Assembly: GCF_017562075.2 (NCBI RefSeq)
Contig: NC_054085.1
Coordinates: 9,270,259-9,334,258, forward strand
From: Anopheles merus
Taxonomy: Eukaryota > Arthropoda > Insecta > Diptera > Culicidae
Length of the DNA: 64,000 nt
Direction of reading: 5' to 3'
Below the pieces are notes generated by a model that worked only from the letters and a program-made list of their open reading frames with translations, had not been told where the DNA came from and made no database searches. This document shows positions 26,641-37,100 of this stretch, piece after piece. The position numbers and the translations under genes are program-made. Every line of letters begins with the position of its first letter. The stretch's first letter is position 1.

Positions 26641-28485
26641 AGGCGTACACATCCTTGATTAAATTTCATCACGTTTTATCACACGGTTGTGCGGTAGCGC
26701 TCTAGCCCAACAGAGAACAGATCATTGTGCTCTCACACCCCATCCGGTACAAGGCCGAATTAATCCTTACGAAATGATGGGGCTCATTTGGGGCCGGCGT
26801 GACGCATTGGACCGGCGTTACAATCGCGGAGTTTTGTTTCGTTCGACCCGGCCCTGATCAATCATCGCACGTACATCCGGTAGAACACGTCGCTGCCGGG
26901 CGTATGGCTGTGTCTGCCCATTTTCCGGCAGGTTTCCGCTTCCCCTGGCTCCCTGGATCGACATATGGAAAGCGGAACAATTTTCCCATAATGGTGTTCG
27001 TTCCGTTTCCCTCTTCCGTCGCCTGACTCCGTAATGGGTGTTCTAGGGAACGGCGGGCTGGGATGGTCCAAGAGGCGAACAGTCCAAAATCGTCCAAACA
27101 CAACCACGGATGGTCTTCCACTGCACAAGCTTTCAGCACTGTCCCACCACCCCGACGTGCCCTTGTTGAGGAGGTGATGGTAAAAGTTGTGTGTGTCCTA
27201 ATTTTGCACAGTTTCTCGCTTCTCGTTCTTGTGCCCGGCGGGCGTTGTAGCGAACGGAAACGGATGTAGCAGCCTATGGACATCTCTCTTCCAGGGTAGA
27301 TTGGGTGGAAAAGTCACAGGAGGACAAAAAAAAGGATTGCAATAGCGGCATTTCAACTCCAAAATGGAAAAAATGGAAAGAATCCAAAACGTACTGAGAT
27401 AGGATCGTTGTACCGAAAATGAAAATTCGTATGCAGGGCACGACTATGATGTTGAACTTTCGTAGGCTCTCAATGCCCCATACGCGAAGCCACAGAGCCA
27501 CAGAGTCCCAGGACTGCTACTCCCACTGGTTTATGTATCGTTCTTCGTTTTTATTTTTCTTGTGAAAAACGATCATTCCCCTTCCGTTGCGACCTTGCCA
27601 GCAGTTTCCATGCCCAATGGCGGCAGACGACAGCATTTGAACAAAAAAAAAAGAGTTGGTGGTAGAAAAGCGGATGCTTCAGAACGATTTCAGTGCTGCA
27701 ACAAAAAATGGGAGAAAAGATGCATCGAACAATCTGTAGTGGGTCGTGCAGTGGTAGTAGTAGTAGTAGTATTAGTAGTGTGCCACATGCCACAGTACTG
27801 TAGCGGTCCCGGAATCGATCGAATCTTCCGACGGTGGCTGCTTTGATTCCATACTGTATCGTCAGGGCATAAAACCGCGTAAGGAGAGCTAATTTATATG
27901 CTCCATCTTTGGGGGCTTTTAGTTCTCTGGTGGTTTTCTAATTTATTTTCGTTTTTTTTTTTGTGGACATTGCTATACGTACTATAGTTTGCATGTTTCT
28001 GATTGCTCGGAACGGTGTCCTACTGCTAGCAAAGATCGAAATCCTGTGGGAGTTCCTATCGGAGACTTCGATTGGAGGTTGGTTTTGAAATAGAACTAGA
28101 GAAGGAATCTCGGGGTAGTTTGCTAGTTGTGAAATTGGCTAATCGTGGCTATGACAAACATGGCTTTTAGCAAATTTTCATGGCGTTTTGGCACTCTCCA
28201 TCCCGTACTATTACGAAATGTGATAAGGCATCACTTAAGGGATTCGATTAGGAGGAGGTATTTCCCACGCCCACAAACTAATTAGTGTTCAATAGTTTAA
28301 GTGGCATCAGTTGCAAAATTCTGGATCATTCTGATGCTAAAAGCAGAAGAAGTTCTTCAACCTTATCCTAGGCAATTTAAGTTCCTCACTGATGTAAAAA
28401 CAAGCATAAAAGCTCGAAACAAGGCTATTCATCATCAAAATACATTATTAGATATGAAACCAGTGATTTAGTACTCATACTAAAC
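25897..28485. other. Gene-poor stretch with microsatellites
   Basis: A pure (GA)n tract at 26587-26639 and (GTA)n near 27752-27770. No supported exon. Confidence 0.5.
26587..26639. repeat. (GA)n microsatellite, about 26 units
   Basis: Uninterrupted dinucleotide repeat. It accounts for the Arg/Glu-rich and Leu/Ser-rich open frames over it. Confidence 0.95.
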
Positions 28486-28683
28486 GTCTGTTCTCGTGGT
28501 ACAATTGTCAACTAGTACGATTTAACGTACGATGCTTGTCGTGGGTTCAAGTCCCAAATGGTCCATGCCCCCATACGTAGGACTGATTATCCTACTTTGG
28601 GTAAATCAATAAGTCACTGAAAGCCAAGCCAAGACTAGTGATACAGGCAGGCCTTGACCCACTACGGTTGTTGTGCCATAGAA

Positions 28684-28714
<31 letters not shown>

Positions 28715-28732
28715 AAGAAGAAGAAGAAAAAG
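28486..28732 (+). mobile_element. SINE200-like SINE, copy 2
   Basis: CGTGGTACAATTGTCAACT, then GGGTTCAAGTCCC (good B box), CCCCCATACGTAGGACTGA and GTCACTGAAAGCCAAGC, ending in a long (AAG)n tail at about 28686-28728. The tail expansion suggests a microsatellite born from the SINE 3' end. Confidence 0.75.
28686..28728. repeat. (AAG)n microsatellite, about 14 units
   Basis: Trinucleotide run at the 3' end of SINE copy 2. Confidence 0.9.
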
Positions 28733-29154
28733 AGATACGGAACGCCAACAATTATATCCGCAGAGAGGGACTTCACTTTTCATACATGTATAAATTTTAT
28801 CGGAAATATAGGAATCCACCAAAACTGAGAAAATAATAAAGGTAAGACGATGTTTTGCTTAACGTTATCATGAACGACAATATTAATGAGATTTGAGATT
28901 GATTATTATTCTTTTAAATTTTGATACACTATTTAATATTCACGCCTTTTTGGTGGGTGTTAAGGTGGGCTTATCTTGAACCACCGCTTAGGGCCCTGAG
29001 ATGGATTTCTGGAAAACCGACATGCGTTCAAATCTATATTGGAACGATAGATTTTTTTACATCATTTTTTATCAGTCCCAGTTTCGTATTCAAATCATGT
29101 TTTATCTGACGCGCAACTAACTATCCACAGGCGAAACTGACTTTCGTGCTGAAA

Positions 29155-29256
29155 GGGTAATTTAATCCAACCACAGATTGCCAAGCAGATGTCACTGGCT
29201 AAGGCAGGTCTAGACCACATTCGGTTGTTGCGCGGAAGAAGAAAGAGCAGGAGAAG
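29155..29256 (+). mobile_element. SINE200-like 3' fragment
   Basis: Only the 3' half matches: ACTGGCTAAGGCAGGTCTAGACC..CGGTTGTTGCGCGGAAGAAG. The 5' promoter half is diverged or missing. Confidence 0.5.
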
Positions 29257-29544
29257 ACATTCATGAAACGCACATCCAATCACTTGCTGATGTAAATAAG
29301 ATACAAATGGGCTATTACGAGCTATGTCCGACTACCAATAAATAATGGACAATTGGATGTCTCATTCGTGGATGAAATTTACCAGAAGACTCAAGATTCT
29401 ATCAGAATCCATTTTAGTCAGATAAAGGCCTTTTGTAGTTTAATTTGGAACATTATGTTGAACGAAATGTTGAACATTATTAGAAAAATAAGCCATGACC
29501 TGGCAGTAGAGTCTAAGATATGGTTTGAGGATCTACAGCAATGG

Positions 29545-29744
29545 GGCTGTCCCATGGTACAGTCGTCAAATCGAACGACTCAATAACATGCCCGCCATGG
29601 GTTCAAACCTAGAATGGACCGTCCTCCCGTAGCAAGGATTTACTATCCGGCTGCGTGGAAATAAATTAAGTCTCGAAAGCCTGTGTATTATAGGCCGGCA
29701 TGTCCGCGTAGCGTAGGACGTTACGCCAAATAGAAGAAGAAGAA
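29545..29744 (+). mobile_element. SINE200-like SINE, copy 3
   Basis: CATGGTACAGTCGTCAAATCG, GGGTTCAAACC, then a diverged body (CGTCCTCCCGTAGCAAGGA.., GTCTCGAAAGCCTG) ending in AGAAGAAGAAG. Older than copies 1 and 2 by divergence. Confidence 0.7.
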
Positions 29745-31243
29745 TCTACAGCCATTGATGGCAAAATAAAGCCAATAAAAATCACTGAGTGTCACAGGAA
29801 CCAAGCTTGTCAAGCGAGCTACCTAAGCTTGGATAAATAAATAAGACAGACATGCTTTATTGCCTGATAACTTGTTCAACCTTAATAACATTAATAGTGC
29901 TTAGTTAAACCTTAAGAACCCCTCTCTGCCTCAAACTTCTAGTAAAGCTCGCGTTTGAAGCTTTTCGAGTTATTCCATAGCTTCGACTTCCCCCCCTGTT
30001 CCATTACGAATTGTGATGAAATACGAAAAATCAACCTTGGAGATTTACAATTCAATGGAATTGAACTCCACAAGCAACCTGACCATTTTACCAAAACAAA
30101 GCTCCGTTCCCATTTTGGCACGTGCAAAACATGTACCAGCTTATTAGCCAAATCCCAATTAAGAGCTGCAAAAAATGTCTTGTTCCTTTCCAAACGTAAT
30201 AGTATTCCACCCGCACCCGCACAAAGCCTCGGATCAATCGGTTGAAACAGTAGGAGGACGAAGAAAAAAACACACAAAAAGGCTTCATAAAAATACGCGA
30301 AAGAAAATCGATTTCGTTTGTGGAGCCTTCAAGAAAGCAAAGAAAGAAAAAAAAACAACTACACAGTAAACCATCAAACGTGGTTCTCTCGCACGGCGCA
30401 CGCAAGGATCCCCGCAACCAGTCGCACGGATAAAAGGTTCACACAATCAACCGGCCAACAACCCTCCGCGGAAGTATGCGGAAGACCGCGGTGGAGAGCG
30501 CATTGCCACAACGCGTCCATCCACTCCCTCCCCTTACTAGACCCGGACTACGGCGATTAAAGGTCGGCTTTTCACACCAGGCACCAGCGCAGGCCGTTTC
30601 CTTACGCCGATTACTACCGAATTGCCAACGCACACACACATACACACACACACTGATCCCTTGAATCCACGTGTCCGACAGCACCGTGGCTCGCGCTAAT
30701 TGTCGCGTGGAGCAATTAAATCATGCACGAGAAAAGGGGAACCACCCGAGTAGAGTCAGTCAGGTGGGTCGGCGGGCTGCTGCAGCAGGTTTACTAAACG
30801 GAGCTACTTAGTTTTATTGAGCGCTTTTTGTGTGTGTGTTGCTATTTGGGTAAAGAAGACCAACACTTTTGAAAAGAGACACGTACATCACACACAGAAG
30901 CCAGATACATTCACCCTCGCACACATACACACATAAGCGAGCATAGTAAGCAGCGGGCCCGTCAGGACATTAGGCGAGAAAAATCGACGGGACAGTAGAG
31001 CCTTCCCACGGCTCCAGACATCGGTCGTCGGTATGTCGAGACTTCGCGGGAACACACACCGCACAACAGTGCGCGTCAGCTCGTCTTCATTCCATTACTC
31101 ACGCACACTCACACACATAGACACACACACACATCGTCAGTTGGGACACAGGGAGGCGCCAACGCACACTACCAACCCAGTCACCGTCACCAGTAGTAGG
31201 CGCTGGTTTAGTAGACCTCTTCTGTGCTTTCTCTCTCCCTCTT

Positions 31244-31275
<32 letters not shown>

Positions 31276-32257
31276 GCTACATTCTACCGTATATTCTATC
31301 AACACACACATCCACGATTACACGTAACACAAACACACACACATTCCCTCAAACAGACACACATACACTCGTACGCCCTTTACAGCGTCACACACCCACA
31401 GATGGAACGCGCACCCCTGGAACACCCTGTGTGTACTAGCTACTGCTTCTACTGCTGCTGCCACCTTGCCCTACTTCCTTTTCGCACACACACACACAGG
31501 CTAGGTGAAAGCACAGTTTTCACTTTTCCTTTTCTGCTGCCAATTTCCAGCCATTGAATCACACACACACAAGGCGCGTCAAACAAAAAACAAAAAAAAC
31601 AGCAGCTCGACTTACGAATTTGGCGTGTGGCCCCTTATTTCTTTCCCACGTCGCGATGTTTATGCTGCACGGTTTCTGTGTGCGTGTGTGTGTGTGTATG
31701 TGTGGATGGGGCAAAGTCACGGCTTCCAGAACTCCAGGCTCACACCCACATTTTTCAATGCGCACACACACACATATACAGCTCCGTTTTGACAGCGAAC
31801 AACGTCCGATGTGGCGCCCTTAAAGGGGGGGGGGGCAGGTGAAGAGCGAAGGGACAAGAAGGGAAGGGAAGAGGTACGTTTCCTTTGTGAGGGCAGCAAA
31901 AGGGACACGGCTTTCAAAGTCAAACCCCGTCGAACGCGACGCACGGCTGGGAGAGGGCTGGAAACAGGAAAGCATGCGGGTCGAGCAGGAATTTGTTATG
32001 TTACAACCTTTTCACCATACAAACTCCCGTCATTTGTGTGTGTGTGAGTGTGTGTGTGTTCTGATCGACCTTATCTATGCTGAGGATGGGATGGGAGGGG
32101 AGGAGAATGACGTCCTGTAAGCTGTTCGCCCCATAATCGCCAAGTATCCTGGATCGATTCGTATGGTTCGTGTGTACCTTATCTCAATCCGTTTTGAAGT
32201 AACCTTTCCACAGTGCGGGAATGGAAAATCACCCCCTCATTCAAACGTACGCATTCA

Positions 32258-32295
<38 letters not shown>

Positions 32296-34007
32296 AATGG
32301 ACACTTTAGCCAGCTCGGACCTTCGCCTGACGCGGTCGCACTGAGCTGTGGCACTGATTGGTGGCACTTTAGATTAGCTGCTGGCAGATTTTCACCTTTT
32401 GCCTCCCGTCGGGGGTTGAAGTCCACACACACTATCGGAATGCGTGCAAAAGGTGGCAGTGGCAGAGACGGCTTGTAAAGGCCACTTTACCCCGCACAAT
32501 TTCACCGTGAAAAAACTGAAACCCTGCGCGAGGGTGTGTACCCGGGTATTGAAGCACCAGCAGAACGATGGGAAGGTTATTGCCACCTCATTCACGGTTC
32601 CCACTCGGGGTGGTAGCTAGGCATACACTGCTGTTGCTACTTCAGCTGCTGTGGCTGCTGCTGCTGCTGCTATCCATGTTTACTACGATTGTTCTGGTCA
32701 CAGTGCAGGATCCATTTTCCGCCTCAACATTACAGACACTTCTTGCTGCAGCGAACAAGGGGTGGAATTGATTTTATTCTCCCTTACACCACTGTGCTGG
32801 GCTGTGTAACACAGAAAACAGGGCAAAGGGTGGATGGGTGGGTGGCGAAAATGCGTGCGAACCGTACCCGTCGTATGCTTTACTGCGAACGTTTCACCTC
32901 GAACTGAAATTCATCATGGCTACTACTGGCCGCTGCGAGTAATGGGGGAGAGTTTAGCGTTCGCCTGTTAGTGTCCGAAGCGCGAGAGAGCCAAACGAGC
33001 GTGTGAGAGAGAGAAAGAGTGCGAGTGAGAGCGCACGCTGGAAAAGCTTTCCCAGCGCAAACTTTTCTGACAGGTTTGCAAGTGTACGCGGCACACAAGG
33101 AAAATGTGTGCTTCGTTCGTGAGGAGAAAAATCTTCATGTGTGAGAGAGAAGGAGGATGAAATGGTGAGAAAATGTCAAACTGGAAGGGAAACTTTCCGC
33201 TCCCACGGTGCGAAAGGGATAGCAATTTGATGAGAGATAATTTGATTGGCAGGAGAAAGCTCCTGCAGCGCGCTTTCGCAATGCAAGGGGATGAAAAACA
33301 TCGAAAGCGTGTTCGAAAGTTTACTTCCGAAAGGGAAAATTCATCGTCATTAATGTCAACGTTGAAGTTTTATATATAAAAACATCACCAACGAACGGTT
33401 TGAAGGACAGCAGACTGAATTGAATTGACTAAATGTCTAAACTAAATGTTGAAGGTTTAAACACATTCTACACCGTCTTTCCTGGTGAAACAATGGTGAC
33501 TAAAATACTTGAAACTTTTAACTATAAATCAATGCTTCAATCACGCCACAAACACTTGAACCGGAAATCAATCGTGGCAGAACGGAGGATTTGAATGGTC
33601 CCGATTAGCAGCGCAATCTTTTCGCTTGAAATCGATAAACCTGCTCGAGGCTACTGTACTACAGTTTCAATTGTGTGAGGGATTACTCGGTGCTCTTAGC
33701 GTGGGATAACCTCCGTAAACAGTTAGGAAGCACGTGCCGCATTGGAGCAATGTAAACCGTGATGTGTTGGGCGCTAAATCATCGATCGGATATCGTTTTG
33801 GAGTTCATTAAGTGATTAGTTTTTGATTATTCAATGTTAGTGTATACACGTCTTTATCTCAATACAATAGTGCGCACAGTAAGTTGAGAAAATTGCAGCA
33901 GTTTTAATATTTTGTACCGTTGTGTACTAAAACTGGCAACACTGCTGATAAGAGGATTGTTTGCTCTCTTCTTCAAATTCCGTACACTTCAATTGGTTGT
34001 GAAGTTA
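29745..34007. other. Gene-poor stretch with CA and TC repeats
   Basis: Contains (CA)n at 31100-31135 and 32256-32292, (TC)n at about 31240-31268, and a G run near 31827-31836. Open frames are His/Thr- or Leu/Ser-rich repeat artefacts. It could include distal 5' sequence of gene A or introns of the minus-strand gene; nothing specific seen. Confidence 0.5.
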
Positions 34008-34046
34008 TCTATACCTAGACTGCCTTAGGCTCATTCACTCAGTCGA
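34008..34046 (+). promoter_or_regulatory. Putative core promoter of gene A
   Basis: An arthropod initiator-like TCAGTC lies at 34039-34044, with a possible start at A34041. A weak TATA-like TCTATACC is centred about 30 nt upstream. The ATG follows 52 nt later, giving a short 5' leader. Based on motif and spacing only. Confidence 0.35.
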
Positions 34047-34092
34047 AGATTGCAGCTCGAGCCGTTCGTACTCAGCTCAAACCCTGAAGAAG

Positions 34093-34155
34093 ATGAGAAT
34101 ATCCTTAGCTCTCCCAGCCGTGCTGATCTGCTTCCAACTATTCCACCATCTAAAG
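34093..34155 (+). CDS. Gene A signal-peptide exon
   Basis: ATG at 34093 opens a 21-codon stretch with a basic residue followed by a hydrophobic run (SLALPAVLICFQLF), typical of a secretion signal. A strong donor GTAAGT follows at 34156. The exon is exactly 63 nt, so it ends in phase 0, while exon 2 (from 34245) reads as the cysteine module only in the frame that needs one incoming base. The paralogous gene B exon 1 does end in phase 1 (GCG G|GTAAAA). A lost base in the G run at the junction, or use of the weak donor at 34160, would explain it. Confidence 0.6.
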
Positions 34156-37100
34156 GTAAGTTCTGTCGATATGAAAGTCTAATAGAATCACTCCAAAATT
34201 AACCTAATTTAACCGTAATTGGTACTCCATTCGTTCGATTCCAGCTGCCATCACGCAATGTTTGGTGTGTGATTCTAGTGAACCGGGCTGTGCCGACGGT
34301 TCGATGCAGTACGCCCGTAACTGCACCATGGGAAGTGAGGCTTGCTTTACAAGCGTGACCAACGGTGAGGCAATCTAAAGTGAAGTGTTTTATAGCTTGC
34401 TTATTAAAAGCTTGTCATATATTACAGGAGTCTTACTTCGCGGATGCTTATCACAATTGAGGGAAGAACACTTACAGTGTAACGAAAAGGAAGGTGGTAC
34501 GTGCGTTAGCTGCATAGGGAATCGGTGCAACACTGTATCCTGGGCACGGTGTGCACACTGTGACGATGCTGGAACGGAAAGTTGTACCGTTAGGCAGCTC
34601 GTTAGCTTCTGTCCACGGTTTCGTGCCACGGATCGGTGTTATGAGATAGTCGAAAATGTGCAAGTACCTGTTTCGAAGGCGATTTCTAAAGGTTGTGAGT
34701 CAACGTTATTATATCGCGGTATATTGTGTAATGAAACAAATAACTGTAGAATCGCAGACAAAAACAGTATTAGTTGTGCAGGTTCATCTACTGAAGCTGC
34801 TTCTATCGAGTGTTTAGTCTGCTCGTCAGATGACGATCCTAATCAAAAATGTACAAAAGGTACTTTACCCGCTCAGGACTGTCCTCAGGAAGGAGATGTA
34901 TGTTTTTCAAGAATCAATGGTAAGTTATCAAGTATTTCGAAACAGAATCGAAATGTCACTAAATAGTATGAACGTGTTCTTTAGGAAATATTTTAGAGAG
35001 AAACTGCCTCTCTACACTCCCTGCGGAAGAACAAGCCATCTGCACTGCAACTGAAGATCGTTCGTGCATCACGTGCAGTGAACCTGGTTGTAATACAGAT
35101 CACTTACAGCAGTGTTTCCAGTGCAAAAAGTCAATCAATATAGAGTGCATTGATATAGTCATCAGTGGTACGCTGGAGTCTTCCTTTTGTCCACAGTTTC
35201 TACCCAATGCTCGTTGCTTTGGGCGCATTGTTGAGGATGAGTTTGAGCGTGGATGTAGCGCAGAATCTGAGGATGTTTGTGCGGGAAACAATCGCTGCCT
35301 TGCCTGTGCTGAAGATGGATGTAATGTAGAGTCGGAGACGCATTTGAACAATGTGGCTAAATGTTTCCGATGCACTTCCGTAGAAGGAAGTAATGAAGCA
35401 TGTGATGAAGGTGCCCTCGAAGCGGAGGAGTGTGATCAGCTTCAGGATGATTGTTATACGCGTGTTCAAGGTAATGTTCATCGAATTGAATGTATGAATG
35501 GTTTGAAACGACACCTTCTTTTCCAGGTGGTACACTCGAACGAAACTGTTTATCAACTCTTCTAGAAGTAGAGCAGCAAAAGTGTCGCGATGAAGATGAT
35601 ACCACTTGTTACGCATGTGAAGAGCATGAATGTAATCATTTTCCCAGGCTTAGATGCTATCGGTGCTCTAGCTTGGAAGATCCTCGATGTAACAACCAGG
35701 CAGAGAGTGATCTTAGCTACGAATTTTGCGACACTTACAAACCAGACGATCACTGCTACGCTAGAATAGTAGACGATCATGTTGTGCGAGGCTGCCGAGT
35801 TGATTTACAAGACCATGTGGGCGACGTGTGTGCGGGAAATCCGTTCTGTTACGCTTGCTATAGAAGTGGCTGTAACGGTTTGGAGGAGGATACGCTGAAA
35901 AACATGGCCCGGTGTCTCACTTGCAGCACAGACCGTGATGGGGAAGAGTGTGGGAAAGCTGCAATGGAGGCAGAACTGTGTGAACAATTGGATGACGTTT
36001 GCTTCACGAGAGTAACGGGTAAGTGCTAGCAATTGATGAAGTAAGATAGTTTTTCGTGATATTATTTGAGGTTTGTATTTAACAGATAACAATCTTGAAA
36101 GAGGATGTCTTACGACCTTGGAAGTAGACGAACAGAATAAGTGTCGTGATGCGTCCAATGGAGCTTGTGTTACATGCCAAACACCTGCCTGCAACACTCG
36201 AAACTGGCTCAAGTGTTTGTCCTGTAAAAAGTCAGATAATGTACAATGCACAGATCCAGCACCATCTTCTATAGAAGAACTTGCATCATACTGTACTAAA
36301 TTTGACGCACAATCAGCATGTTATGCTAGAATTACTGAGAATGATCTTGAAAGAGGTTGTTCTATGGACGTTATTAATCCAGAAGATGTTTGTAAGAGTA
36401 CTCTGGCTTGTGAGATTTGTGCAACGGATAACTGCAACGCCCAACCAGAAGCATCACTGTTGAGCATTAGTTGCATACAATGTTCATCGAAGGATACAGA
36501 CAACGATTGTAACGAAGATCTTCCTGGAGCCCTACAGTGTCCCGAAAAGAATGATCAATGTTTTTCCCGTGTAAATGGCAAGTACAAATGAATAATCGAA
36601 AGGCCCTTAGTGGAGTTCCGTTTGTGAATATTGTTCATTTTCAGATGGCATATTGACTAGAAACTGTCTGTCAACACTGCAAGACATTGAGCAGCAAAAG
36701 TGCACCAATCCATCAGAGCTCTCCTGTACAGTATGCGAACAGCCGGGATGTAATGGAAATCGCTGGACAAAGTGTCATCAGTGTGATAGCTCCACTTCCC
36801 AAACATGTGCAAACGAGCAGAGCGCTAATGATGCAAATTTTTGTAAGCTATATAATCGGGATGCAAAATGCTATACAAAGATTGGCACAAATCAGCAGCT
36901 CACCCGTGGATGCCTTTCGGATGTTGGTATTGAGGAGGAACTTTGCGATGGCGCCGAGGTTTGTGTTACATGCCAGGGAGATTCTTGTAATAAGGTACCG
37001 GAAGCTTCGTTGGTTCCTAATAAATGCCAACAGTGCACATCAGCCGACGAAGGATGTGTTTCGGGTACGGTAGAGAGTACACCGTGTCAACAACAGCAAG

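Noticed and set aside
26366..26672. Open frames on both strands over the GA repeat
   Set aside because: Pure dinucleotide translation (RERERE / SLSLSL); no gene evidence.
31033..31557. 174-residue plus-strand frame rich in Thr/His/Ser
   Set aside because: Driven by CA and TC repeats; no domain, no splice context.
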